From Clostridiales bacterium (GTDB lineage Bacteria > Bacillota > Clostridia > TANB77 > CAG-508): 37,986 bases of DNA. Shown here in pieces: positions 25,340 through 33,169 of the stretch. The stretch's first letter is position 1. Each line of letters starts with the position of its first letter. The position numbers and the translations under genes were made by a program. The notes beneath the pieces were generated by a model. It did no database searches, was not told the origin of the DNA, and worked only from the letters and a program-made list of their open reading frames with translations. The DNA is taken from the NCBI GenBank assembly GCA_019419955.1, contig JAHZIB010000012.1, positions 1 to 37,986 of the forward strand, written 5' to 3'.

Positions 25340-25973
25340 ATGAACCAAATAATATACAATATGAATAAAAAAGAGCATAAATTAAATAAAAAACTTTTTT
25401 TTAAAATTCTTTTTTCTGTTTGCATTATGTTTCTTATATTTTTCACATTGTCTTTTTTTTATAAAACTTACAAATCAAATCAAAATGATAAAATTTCTCA
25501 AAAACTAATCACTTCATATTCTATATCCACTTTATTTTCAAAAAACACCACGTATGAAGTAGAAACGCAAAATGAAAATACTCCATTCGTAATACGGTAT
25601 TATAAAAATTGATAAAATAGCTCTTAATTACTCAATACTTTCCGTAACATCAAATGAATTGTTGGATATTTCTGTTTGTAGGTTTGCAGGACCAATGCCT
25701 AATGAAATAGGGAATCTATGTATTGCAGGGCATAATTATGTTGACTATAAATTTTTTAGTAGAGTAAATGAACTTGAAAAAGGTGACAAAATTAAAATAT
25801 ATGATTTAAAAGGAAATTCTTTAGACTATAGTATTTACAAGATTTATGAAACAGATTCAGATGATGTTTCCTGTACTTCACAGCAAACAAATAATAAAAG
25901 AATTGTTACTTTAATAACATGCAATAACGTAAATGGAAAAAGATTAATTATACAAGCAAAAGAAATACCTTAA
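25340..25973 (+). CDS. Sortase (class A/D-like), interrupted by a +1 frame change at an in-frame CGG
   Basis: The gene starts at ATG 25340 after GGTGAG. A basic N terminus and one membrane helix (about 24-41) precede the sortase fold. The zero frame runs TPFVI-CGG-TAT-TAT-AAA-AAT and stops at 25612. Skipping the C of CGG (25595-25597, codon 86) gives VIGIIKIDKIALNYSIL, the standard sortase entry, and continues to 25973, about 210 residues. Catalytic His131 (AGHN), Cys194 (TLITC) and Arg201 (GKRLIIQAKE) are all in the second part, so only a shifted product could be active. It resembles the 4075-4717 sortase. It faces, and shares a terminator with, an LPQTG protein gene. Alternatives are a pseudogene or a base-call error. 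Confidence 0.87.
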
Positions 25974-25996
25974 TTAGTTATTTTAAGGTATTTCTT
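25960..25996. terminator. Bidirectional terminator between the third sortase and the LPQTG gene
   Basis: Fourteen-base perfect arms AAGAAATACCTTAA (25960-25973) and TTAAGGTATTTCTT (25983-25996) separate two convergent genes and include the sortase stop codon. Confidence 0.75.
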
Positions 25997-26002
25997 AAAG
26001 TT

Positions 26003-26374
26003 TTATGATTTATAATCTCTAATTTTCTTATATGCATAAATTGCAGAGATTGCGCAAACTACTATAAAAAATGCAACTGTAATATCTTCTGTAACACCAG
26101 TTTGAGGAAGATTATTTCCAACTCCATTTGTCGTTCTATTGCTTGTTGGTTGAATTACTGTTCCTCCTGTAGTATTTGTTGTGTTTGTTGTATTCGTTGT
26201 AGTGTTTGTTGTAGTATTTGTTCCAGTTGTATTAGTTGTATCATTTGCTACAGAATTTGAAGATATAAAGTTATTCAAATCCATAAGTCCATTTTCGGCA
26301 TTAACTTGAACACTAATTCCTACTAATAATAAAACAATGACTAATAAAACTACCACTTTTTTTAAGTTTGACAT
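26003..26374 (-). CDS. Small LPQTG cell-wall protein with Thr/Asn repeats
   Basis: The 123-residue protein has a signal peptide (to about 26), a short domain, a low-complexity stretch of repeated NTT units (about 42-72, likely glycosylated or extended) and a sorting signal LPQTG at about 89. A hydrophobic helix and a lysine/arginine tail follow. No folded functional domain is evident, so it may be a stalk or coat component. Ribosome site GGAGAG lies before the ATG. The facing sortase is its probable anchoring enzyme. The 257 bases upstream hold no other feature I can support. Confidence 0.85.
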   Translation of the reverse strand: MSNLKKVVVLLVIVLLLVGISVQVNAENGLMDLNNFISSNSVANDTTNTTGTNTTTNTTTNTTNTTNTTGGTVIQPTSNRTTNGVGNNLPQTGVTEDITVAFFIVVCAISAIYAYKKIRDYKS

Positions 26375-26631
26375 AATTTTTCTCTCCTTCTTCTTTGGAT
26401 ATTTATTTTATATTATTATCTAACTTTTTTATTATTTTATACATGAAAATAATAAACCTTACATTTCTATTGTACTATTATTTATTCTGCACGTCAAGTA
26501 TTTTTGTAATTTTTTTTCATAATTTGTCAAATCATTGTTATACTTCACTACCTGCTCTCAAAATGTACTAGAGAATTTTTGTACCTAATTCAACAAACCA
26601 TTTTTTGCAAGTAAAAAATGTTAATAAATAA

Positions 26632-27723
26632 TTATACATTAAATCTAAAAAGTACTATATCTCCTTCTTGCATCACATAATCTTTTCCTTCTGAACGAAC
26701 TAGCCCTTTTTCCTTAGCAGCATTCATACTACCTTCTCTAATTAAATCATTAAAAGACACAACTTCAGCTCTAATAAAACCTCTTTCAATATCACTATGT
26801 ATTTTTCCTGCTGCTTGTGGAGCTTTAGTACCTTTTTTTATTGTCCAAGCTCTAACTTCTGGTTCTCCTGCTGTTAAGAATGACATTAATCCTAATAAGT
26901 CATAACTTTCTTTGACAACCTTATTCAGTCCAGACTCTTCTATTCCAAGAGCTTCAAGCATTTCTTTTTTATCTTCGCCTTCCAAACTTGCAAGTTCTTC
27001 CTCTATCTTTACACAAAGAGGAATAACTCCTGCATTTTCTTGTTTTGCAAAATTTACAACTTGCTTTACATATTCATCTTCAAATGGGCTCTCTAGTTGT
27101 TTCTCTGATATATTCGCAATGTACAATATAGGCTTAGCTGTAAGTAAAAATATATCTTTTAAGATTTCTTTTTCCTCTTCATTAAATGTTATTGTTCTAG
27201 CTGACTTACCTGCTTCTAATGTTTCTTTGATTTTTTCAAATAAACTCACTTCTTCTTGATACTTTTTATCAGCTTTCATCTTCTTTTTTGCATTATCTAT
27301 TCTTTTATCAACAGTTTCTATGTCAGCTAAAATCAACTCAAGATTAATAGTTTCTATATCCCTTGTCGGATTTACATTTCCATCAACATGAGTAATATTT
27401 GTATCATCAAAACATCTTACAACTTCGCAAATTGCATCTACCTCACGAATATGAGATAAAAATTTATTTCCTAATCCTTCGCCTTTGCTTGCACCTTTTA
27501 CTAATCCTGCAATATCCACAAATTCTATTACAGCATGTGTAGTTTTCTTGGCATTATACATTTTTGTAAGTACTTCTAATCTTTCATCTGGAACAGGTAC
27601 AACGCCAACATTTGGCTCTATTGTGCAAAAAGGATAATTCGCACATTCAGCCCCAGCATTAGTAATTGCATTAAACATTGTACTCTTTCCTACATTTGGT
27701 AATCCTACTATCCCTAACTTCAT
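26632..27723 (-). CDS. ychF: Redox-regulated ATPase/GTPase YchF (Obg family)
   Basis: YchF (OLA1 type) is a ribosome-associated P-loop protein that prefers ATP. The 363-residue protein has the G1 loop GLPNVGKSTMFNAIT, the switch region NYPFCTIEPNVGVVPVPDERL, G3 DIAGLVKGASKGEGLGNKFL, a coiled coil (about 120-190) and a C-terminal TGS domain (LMSFLTAGEPEVRAWTIKKGTKAPQAAGKIHSD). The family ending KDYVMQEGDIVLFRFNV is present. It lies downstream of a tiny membrane-protein gene. Confidence 0.98.
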   Translation of the reverse strand: MKLGIVGLPNVGKSTMFNAITNAGAECANYPFCTIEPNVGVVPVPDERLEVLTKMYNAKKTTHAVIEFVDIAGLVKGASKGEGLGNKFLSHIREVDAICEVVRCFDDTNITHVDGNVNPTRDIETINLELILADIETVDKRIDNAKKKMKADKKYQEEVSLFEKIKETLEAGKSARTITFNEEEKEILKDIFLLTAKPILYIANISEKQLESPFEDEYVKQVVNFAKQENAGVIPLCVKIEEELASLEGEDKKEMLEALGIEESGLNKVVKESYDLLGLMSFLTAGEPEVRAWTIKKGTKAPQAAGKIHSDIERGFIRAEVVSFNDLIREGSMNAAKEKGLVRSEGKDYVMQEGDIVLFRFNV

Positions 27724-27799
27724 TTTGTCCTATGCTATTAGCATATCCTCCCTTCTAGTTTTCGAGTCTTTGGTTAGACAGTTTTTTATTTATTGCCAC

Positions 27800-27922
27800 C
27801 TATCTTATAATATCATATACAATTAATGTTATTGAAAAAGTAAGTATCATTGCTCCTAAAATTGAAAAAGCTGCTACCTCATCATTAATTTTCTTATTTA
27901 ACATTTGCAAAAATCTTTCCAT
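27800..27922 (-). CDS. 40-residue single-pass membrane protein
   Basis: An ATG after AGGGGAAAGCA opens a 40-codon frame: MERFLQMLNKKINDEVAA, then a hydrophobic helix (about 19-36), ending DIIR. The good ribosome site, a charged amphipathic N terminus and a clean membrane helix favour a real small protein. Function is unknown. It lies 77 bases upstream of ychF in the same direction. Confidence 0.6.
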   Translation of the reverse strand: MERFLQMLNKKINDEVAAFSILGAMILTFSITLIVYDIIR

Positions 27923-28013
27923 TTGCTTTCCCCTTTGTTCATCTTTTTACATGTAATAGATAATTACCTCTCTTTAGTTTTTCATAAACTATTCACTCTA
28001 TCTATAATATTAT

Positions 28014-28089
28014 TGGAGCTTCCAGGCAGAATCGAACTGCCGACCCCAGCCTTACCATGGCTGTGCTCTACCTACTGAGCTATAGAAGC
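28014..28089 (-). tRNA. tRNA-Thr, anticodon GGT
   Basis: Read on the minus strand, the 76-base gene has acceptor arms GCTTCTA/TGGAAGC, a D-arm with AGCTCAGTAGGTAGAGCA, and an anticodon stem CAGCC/GGCTG enclosing ATGGTAA (anticodon GGT). The T-arm has GTTCGATTC, and the CCA end is encoded. It would read ACC and ACU. Confidence 0.97.
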
Positions 28090-28128
28090 ACTTGTTTAGT
28101 AACAAAATATTTTGTCTATCCCAACAGT

Positions 28129-28779
28129 CTATTCTTGTTTTAAGCCTTTTAATGCTTTTTTACGTATACGTTGAATTGCATTGTCTATTGACTTTACAGG
28201 AGTATTTAGATTCTCTGCTATCTGAACATAACTCTTACCATTAATATATTGATTAAGAACTTTTTTCTCAAAATTGCTTAAAGTTTTATCAATAGTTTCT
28301 TCAATAAATTTAAAGTATTCCTTTTTAGTTAATGTGTCTAATGGGTCTTCTGTAGAAGACGCATCAAAAACATCTATTAATGATGTGTCACTATCACTAT
28401 CATCTTCATCATAAGCAGATAAATTTAACGACAAATATGAATTTAATGGCATATGTTTTTGTCTATTTGAACTTTTTATTGCAGTTATTAACTGCCTTTC
28501 AATACACATATTTGCAAAGCTCTTAAAAGAATTTTGCATATCAGGTTTGTAATTTTTAATAGCTTTAAATAGTCCAATTAATCCTTCTTGAACAATATCT
28601 TCCCTTTCAGCACCAATTATAAAATACTTACCTACTTTCATGTTAACTAATTCTTTATATTTATTAATCAAGTAATCAAAGGCTTGTTCATCGCCAGACC
28701 TAATAATTTCTACTAATTCTTCATCTTTTGTATTGTCATAATCTTTATTTGTAGTATAAAAAACATTTGCATTATTCAT
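28129..28779 (-). CDS. sigH: RNA polymerase sigma factor, SigH type
   Basis: The 216-residue sigma-70 family protein matches the SigH (sigma-30) group. Region 2 contains YFIIGAEREDIVQEGLIGLFKAIKNY and SFKSFANMCIERQLITAIKSSNRQKHMPLNSYLSL. An acidic linker follows, then region 4 with FEKKVLNQYINGKSYVQIAENLNTPVKSIDNAIQRIRKK. In spore formers SigH controls entry into sporulation; in relatives it controls competence or stationary genes. AGGAGG lies 12 bases before the ATG. The tRNA-Thr lies just downstream. Confidence 0.93.
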   Translation of the reverse strand: MNNANVFYTTNKDYDNTKDEELVEIIRSGDEQAFDYLINKYKELVNMKVGKYFIIGAEREDIVQEGLIGLFKAIKNYKPDMQNSFKSFANMCIERQLITAIKSSNRQKHMPLNSYLSLNLSAYDEDDSDSDTSLIDVFDASSTEDPLDTLTKKEYFKFIEETIDKTLSNFEKKVLNQYINGKSYVQIAENLNTPVKSIDNAIQRIRKKALKGLKQE

Positions 28780-28968
28780 ATGTATAAAGATACCTCCTGA
28801 AGTTTCCTATGCGTTTAATTATAAGTCAGTAAAGCTTTTAAGTCAATAGAAATTTGATATTTTTCTTAAATTGTGATAGTATTATGTTGCAATTTGTTGC
28901 TTTGTTTTTCACCTTTATCACTATGCATACAAATTATTCTAATAAAAATATTTCTTAGGAGGATATAA

Positions 28969-30756
28969 ATGGCATTCGACGGTTTAGTAAATTTTTCTAT
29001 TGTTAATGAAATTAAAAATAAGATTATAAATGGGAAAATAGACAAGATTTTTGAACCCAGTTATGATGAAATAGTACTTGGTATATATTGCAACGGTGCC
29101 AAATATGCACTTGAACTTAACATTAACTCAAAATATTATAGAGCTAGTCTTACAACTCACGCTAAGCCAAATCCAAACCAAGCTCCAAATTTTTGTATGA
29201 CTTTAAGAAAATACTTATTAGGCACACATATCACCAATATCTATACTTCTCATTTGGAAAGAATTGTTTTCATTGAATTTGAAGGATATAACAAATCTAA
29301 CGATTTTTCTATAAAGAAATTAGTTGTTGAACTTATGGGGAAACACAGTAATATTATACTCCTTAATAAAGATGGTATAATTATTGACGCTCTGAAGCAT
29401 TTCTCTATAAATTCTGGCTCTAGCAGAAATATTTATGCTGGAGAAAAATACCTTTCTCCTAAATCTAATAAATTAGATTTTAATGAAATTACAGATGAAG
29501 ATGAATTTTATAGAGTATTGGTAAACAATTCAAAAAGATTGAATAGCCTTAGTTTGCAAATCATATTAAGCAATACTTTTACGGGAATTTGTAAAACTTC
29601 AATCAAAGCTTTTGAAACATGGTTAAGTACAGAAGACGAATTAAATAAAACTACATCTGATAAGCTTTTTAAATATATTAATCAATTATTGTCTTGCAAT
29701 GAAATGGTTGTATGTGTGGATTTTAATAATGATTATGCATTAAAATACATACCCCAGTCATCTCTGGATCAAGCAAATTGTTCTTTCACAGAAAAAAATG
29801 AAATTTCAAATTTAGAGGAATATAAGAAAGTACCTTTGCAAATTAACTTTTTTATAGATGATTACTATATAGAAAAAGAAACTCACAATACCTTCATAAA
29901 TTACAGAGACAGTTTGTTGAGATTTATAATAACAAAACTCAATAAATTGACTGAAAAATTAGAATATATAAATTCAAAATTACAAGAATGTAAAGAATTA
30001 GAAAATTACAAATTGTACGGTGAATTAATGACTTCAAATCTTTACAGGATAAACAATCATAATATAGGAGAAATTACTTTAGAAAATTATTATGACAATA
30101 ATTCTCCAGTTACTATCAAACTAGACAAGAGTATCTCTCCTTCTGCAAATGCAAAAAAGTTTTTTAAAAAATATCAAAAGCTAAAAAGTACAAAACAATA
30201 CGTTGATAAGCAAAAAACTGATATAATTTTAAATATAGATTATCTAGAAAGTATAGTATATGAAATAAATTCTGCAAAAACCATTATCGAGTTAGATAAT
30301 ATTTATGAAGAATTAGTAGAAACTTCTATTGTAAAGGAAAAAACATTAAATAAGTCTACTCAAAAGAGTCATAAAAGAAAAACTATTGGTCACTCAGTCA
30401 TTACAAAAACTGGTATTGGTGAACCTCTAAAATTTGAGGTTGACGGTTTTACTGTACTCATCGGAAAAAATAATAAACAAAACGATTATTTAACAACAAA
30501 AATAGCAAACGAAAATGACATTTGGTTTCACGTAAAAGACTTCCACGGTAGCCATACTATTCTAAAAACAGCAAATAAAATGCCTAGCCAAGAAACCATA
30601 AACAAATGTGCTTCTTTAGCTAAAAATTACAGTAAAGCCAGTCAATCTTCCAATATACCTGTGGATTATACATTTGCTAAATTTGTTAAAAAACCTTCTG
30701 GAAGTAAACCTGGTATGGTAATTTATACACATGAGCAAACAGTTATTGTTAAATAA
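28969..30756 (+). CDS. rqcH: NFACT protein RqcH (Rqc2/FbpA family)
   Basis: RqcH binds stalled 50S-peptidyl-tRNA complexes and directs C-terminal alanine tails for degradation. The 595-residue protein begins MAFDGLVNFSIVNEIKNKI, the NFACT-N signature. It has FCMTLRKYLLGTHI, the LMGKHSNIILLN segment, helical coiled-coil parts (about 315-460) and the NFACT-R domain with GKNNKQNDYLTTKIANENDIWFHVKDFHGSH. It ends in the SKPGMVIYTHEQTVIVK pattern. Start: ATG after AGGAGG. One of few plus-strand genes, divergent from sigH. No in-frame CGG is used although CGGT occurs out of frame seven times. Confidence 0.95.
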   Translation: MAFDGLVNFSIVNEIKNKIINGKIDKIFEPSYDEIVLGIYCNGAKYALELNINSKYYRASLTTHAKPNPNQAPNFCMTLRKYLLGTHITNIYTSHLERIVFIEFEGYNKSNDFSIKKLVVELMGKHSNIILLNKDGIIIDALKHFSINSGSSRNIYAGEKYLSPKSNKLDFNEITDEDEFYRVLVNNSKRLNSLSLQIILSNTFTGICKTSIKAFETWLSTEDELNKTTSDKLFKYINQLLSCNEMVVCVDFNNDYALKYIPQSSLDQANCSFTEKNEISNLEEYKKVPLQINFFIDDYYIEKETHNTFINYRDSLLRFIITKLNKLTEKLEYINSKLQECKELENYKLYGELMTSNLYRINNHNIGEITLENYYDNNSPVTIKLDKSISPSANAKKFFKKYQKLKSTKQYVDKQKTDIILNIDYLESIVYEINSAKTIIELDNIYEELVETSIVKEKTLNKSTQKSHKRKTIGHSVITKTGIGEPLKFEVDGFTVLIGKNNKQNDYLTTKIANENDIWFHVKDFHGSHTILKTANKMPSQETINKCASLAKNYSKASQSSNIPVDYTFAKFVKKPSGSKPGMVIYTHEQTVIVK

Positions 30757-30861
30757 TTTTTTCTGTATATTTGATAAATGGATGGCAAATATACTTACAA
30801 TATATCCATCTGCTTGAATAGAGAACAATTAACAATTTTATTTATTCACTATTATCAAAAT

Positions 30862-30908
30862 AAACTCCCTCGGAATTCCGAGGGAGTTTTGGTGCCTCTA
30901 TAAGAGGC
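30862..30908. terminator. Two adjacent strong hairpins between rqcH and the 90-residue gene
   Basis: AAACTCCCTCGG (30862-30873), loop AATT? and CCGAGGGAGTTT (30877-30888) form an almost loopless perfect palindrome followed by T. TGCCTCT/AGAGGCA (about 30893-30908) forms a second hairpin. They serve converging transcription of rqcH and the 30917-31189 gene. Confidence 0.75.
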
Positions 30909-30916
30909 AAGGTTGT

Positions 30917-31189
30917 TTACTGCATATAAAGAGTACTGTCAATAAACACATGGTCTATATGGAACTCCGTCATAATGGTATCGGCAATTGATCTCTGCCA
31001 TCCAACAGCACAACCAGTATCAAAACCCACATAAAGAGATCCCATATAGTAGGAGCCTCCTGCCAATCTGTAACCAAAACGGTTCCAAATTATCGCGTCA
31101 AGGAGTTCTGCAAAACTACTATTCATTCTCGAATTGAGAGGCCCTTCATTGATAATGACATCTGCTCCCTTGTACTCAGTCCTAAACAT
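30917..31189 (-). CDS. Small protein of unknown function, atypical composition
   Basis: The 90-residue protein mixes hydrophobic and charged residues, with a glycine/tyrosine-rich middle (RLAGGSYYMGSLYVGFDTG). I recognise no family and no clear membrane segment. I chose ATG at 31187-31189 because GAAAGG lies ten bases upstream; the GTG ten codons earlier lacks a ribosome site. The leader sequence TTTGAAAGG..TTGTG resembles that of the 10802-11023 gene. G+C is above the local average. It is divergent from the 31351-31701 gene across a symmetric promoter, with its own strong terminators. Foreign origin is inferred. Confidence 0.65.
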   Translation of the reverse strand: MFRTEYKGADVIINEGPLNSRMNSSFAELLDAIIWNRFGYRLAGGSYYMGSLYVGFDTGCAVGWQRSIADTIMTEFHIDHVFIDSTLYMQ

Positions 31190-31239
31190 TTTGACACAAC
31201 CTTTCAAATTATTTTCCACTTATTGTGGAATTACATTAT

Positions 31240-31302
31240 ATTATAGCATATTTTATTCTGTATTGCAAACAGTTTGCATAAATCACAAAAATATGCTATA
31301 CT
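31240..31302. promoter_or_regulatory. Symmetric divergent promoter centred at 31271
   Basis: Minus-strand promoter: TTGCAA (31263-31268), 17 bases, TATAAT (31240-31245). Plus-strand promoter: TTGCAT (31274-31279), 17 bases, TATACT (31297-31302). Both lie in one nested palindrome: TATAGCATATTTT (31242-31254) mirrors AAAATATGCTATA (31288-31300), and TGCAAAC-A-GTTTGCA (31264-31278) overlaps both -35 boxes. One regulator could control both small genes. Confidence 0.8.
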
Positions 31303-31350
31303 TAAAATAAGTTACTACATGTAACTAATTGTTAGGAGGAGGTTATCAAT

Positions 31351-31701
31351 ATGATGACTGTTGAAGTAAAGGATTTTATGGGTTCTGAATTTTTTGTTGA
31401 CAGACGGTTAGTGGTAGAAGTTCCGGTTGAATTTTCTATCAATGATAGAAAAACAGCAAATTTGTTTTACGACAATTGGCGTTTGTACCGGAGACTTCCA
31501 CCTGATTATCCAAACTACCAAGAAGAATTTAGAATTCTGAAACGCATTATTAGCATGTCAGATTTGGAAATTTGGCAAAGAATGGTTGATGGAAAACCTG
31601 CCACTTTCTTGAGATTCATTACTCGAGTCAAGCCTAAAAGCTTACCCGGAATTTTGAAATTGATTCGTGACAACTTAGGAAGCAGAGTCATCATTAAGTA
31701 A
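31351..31701 (+). CDS. Small protein of unknown function with two CGG codons
   Basis: The 116-residue soluble protein is rich in Arg, Leu and Asp, with a predicted strand-rich N terminus and helical C-terminal half (FRILKRIISMSDLEIWQRMVDG). I recognise no family. The start ATG follows AGGAGGAGG; a second ATG is adjacent. CGG occurs in frame at 31405-31407 (AGA CGG TTA) and 31489-31491 (CGG AGA). If CGG forced the +1 shift seen elsewhere, the first would lead straight to TAG. Either CGG can be read as arginine or this foreign-looking gene is truncated in this host. Strong own terminator; divergent from the 90-residue gene. Confidence 0.7.
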   Translation: MMTVEVKDFMGSEFFVDRRLVVEVPVEFSINDRKTANLFYDNWRLYRRLPPDYPNYQEEFRILKRIISMSDLEIWQRMVDGKPATFLRFITRVKPKSLPGILKLIRDNLGSRVIIK

Positions 31702-31739
31702 TTTAACTCCTTTGCCTCAGTTTAGGCAAAACACAAAAA

Positions 31740-31774
31740 ACTCTCTCATCCAAAATTGTATGAGAGAGTTTTTT
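31740..31774 (+). terminator. Terminator of the 116-residue gene
   Basis: ACTCTCTCAT (31740-31749) and ATGAGAGAGT (31760-31769) form a ten-base perfect stem with an A run before and TTTTTT after. A smaller TTTGCCT/AGGCAAA hairpin precedes it at about 31711-31730. Confidence 0.85.
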
Positions 31775-31930
31775 GTGTATAGGAAAATTTGACTTTTTGC
31801 TTGATATTTTAGTATTTTTAAAGATTCTTTCTATACAAAAAGGTTAGTCTTCCTTTTGCTGTCCGAGTAAATCAAGGACATGTATTTAGCCATTGTTTCA
31901 AAGGTTGTCTCTGTGAAATGCCTTTTCATT
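31775..31930 (+). ncRNA. Structured RNA candidate, copy B
   Basis: This is the second copy of the 7388-7540 element. Helices: P1 TGTATAG (31776-31782) with CTATACA (31831-31837); P1b AATTT (31786-31790) with AGATT (31822-31826); P2 AAAAGG (31838-31843) with CCTTTT (31852-31857); P3 TGTCC with GGACA (31876-31880); P4 GTATTT (31882-31887) with AAATGC (31916-31921), then CTTTT. P1b and P3 keep pairing through compensatory or G-U changes relative to copy A. It begins right after a terminator and ends at the stop codon of the convergent alcohol dehydrogenase gene, so it may also overlap that gene's 3' end. I see no clear separate promoter. Confidence 0.6.
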
Positions 31931-33086
31931 ACATAGCTTCTTCATATAATTTAATAAAGTCTTCCTTAGTAACTTCTCTTGGATTTCCTGGTTTACATGG
32001 ATCTTCCATTGCTTTATCTGCAAGCATCGGTATATCTTCTACTTTGCCACCAACTTCACTTACCGTTTGAGTTATGCCAACTCTTTCTGATAAATCTTTA
32101 ATTTTCTCACAAAAAGTTTTTATAACCTCTTCTTTTGTAAATTTTCTAGCATCTGTATGGAATGCCTGTACTAGAATTTCTCTATACTCTTCATAGCTTG
32201 TTTCTCCATTAAATCTCATAACAGTTGGAAGAAGTATCGCATTTGCCAATCCATGAGGTGTATCATATACGGCTCCTAACTGATGTGCCATAGAATGAAC
32301 TATACCAAGTCCCACATTAGAAAATGCCATACCAGCTATATATTGGCCAAGTCCCATGTTATTTATAGCTTCTTGGTCTTTTTCATTAACTGCTTTGTCT
32401 AAATTATCATATATTAGTTGAATAGCCTTCATCGAAAACATTTGTGACATTGTATTTCTATTCTTAGTAATATAGCCTTCAATAGCATGTGTTAACGCAT
32501 CCATTCCCGTAGAAGCTGCAATGGATTTTGGCATTGACGCCATTAGTTCAGTATCAACTATAGCAACAATTGGTATATCATGTTCATCAACACATACCAT
32601 TTTTATTTCTCTTTCTGGGTCTGTAATAACATAATTTATAGTCACTTCTGCTGCGGTTCCAGCTGTTGTTGGTAAAGCTATAATTGGTAAACCTTTATTT
32701 TTAGTATTAGAAGCACCATTCAAAGACACAACATCAGCCCTATCTGGATTCGTCATAATTATAGAAATGGCTTTTGCAGTATCTATACTAGAACCTCCAC
32801 CTACAGCAACTATTAAATCTGCACCAATTTCTTTACACATCCTAATCCCTGAATTAACATTCGCAATGGGTGGATTTGGAAGTACCTCGTGAAATACACC
32901 ATACTCTATTCCAGCTTCATCCAATATATCTGTTACTTTTTTACTAACGCCAACTTCATATAGAGATTTATCTGTTACAACTAAAACTTTCTTAAAACCT
33001 CTATTTTTAATTTCATCTGCAAGAACACTCCTTGCACCTTCTCCAAAATAAGAAGTCTCATTTAAAACAAATTTCGTAACTGCCAT
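31929..33086 (-). CDS. Iron-containing alcohol dehydrogenase
   Basis: The 385-residue group III dehydrogenase reduces aldehydes with NAD(P)H. The nucleotide site is VAVGGGSSIDTAKAISI with a downstream PTTAGTAAEVTINYVI. Metal ligands are in the DALTHAIEGYITKNRN region and in GIVHSMAHQLGAVYDTPHGLANAILLP. Family length and ending are normal. The ribosome site is AAAGGAATG. It follows the aldehyde dehydrogenase by 83 bases, so both probably act in series, acid or acyl group to aldehyde to alcohol, or the reverse. The exact substrate cannot be read from sequence; 1,3-propanediol- or butanol-type enzymes are the nearest in motif. Confidence 0.95.
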   Translation of the reverse strand: MAVTKFVLNETSYFGEGARSVLADEIKNRGFKKVLVVTDKSLYEVGVSKKVTDILDEAGIEYGVFHEVLPNPPIANVNSGIRMCKEIGADLIVAVGGGSSIDTAKAISIIMTNPDRADVVSLNGASNTKNKGLPIIALPTTAGTAAEVTINYVITDPEREIKMVCVDEHDIPIVAIVDTELMASMPKSIAASTGMDALTHAIEGYITKNRNTMSQMFSMKAIQLIYDNLDKAVNEKDQEAINNMGLGQYIAGMAFSNVGLGIVHSMAHQLGAVYDTPHGLANAILLPTVMRFNGETSYEEYREILVQAFHTDARKFTKEEVIKTFCEKIKDLSERVGITQTVSEVGGKVEDIPMLADKAMEDPCKPGNPREVTKEDFIKLYEEAM

Positions 33087-33169
33087 TTTTAATCACATTC
33101 CTTTCTTAAGGCACAAACCTGGTTGGACCCTTTTGTTCACTTTCTGGACTTTAAAAATTTATCCAAAGT

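Noticed and set aside
4111..25600. CGG reassigned to another amino acid such as Trp or Gln
   Set aside because: Reassignment would not restore the frame: each gene still stops within a few codons. A one-base shift is needed.
4075..25973. Treating the three frame breaks simply as sequencing errors or pseudogenes
   Set aside because: Not excluded, but each break coincides with an in-frame CGG that is otherwise absent from the AT-rich genes, and the downstream frames keep all catalytic motifs. I therefore report them as CDS with a warning.
26160..26250. Tandem repeat in the LPQTG gene as a microsatellite or phase-variable tract
   Set aside because: The NTT-coding repeats are in-frame triplets within a low-complexity stalk; length change would not alter the frame.
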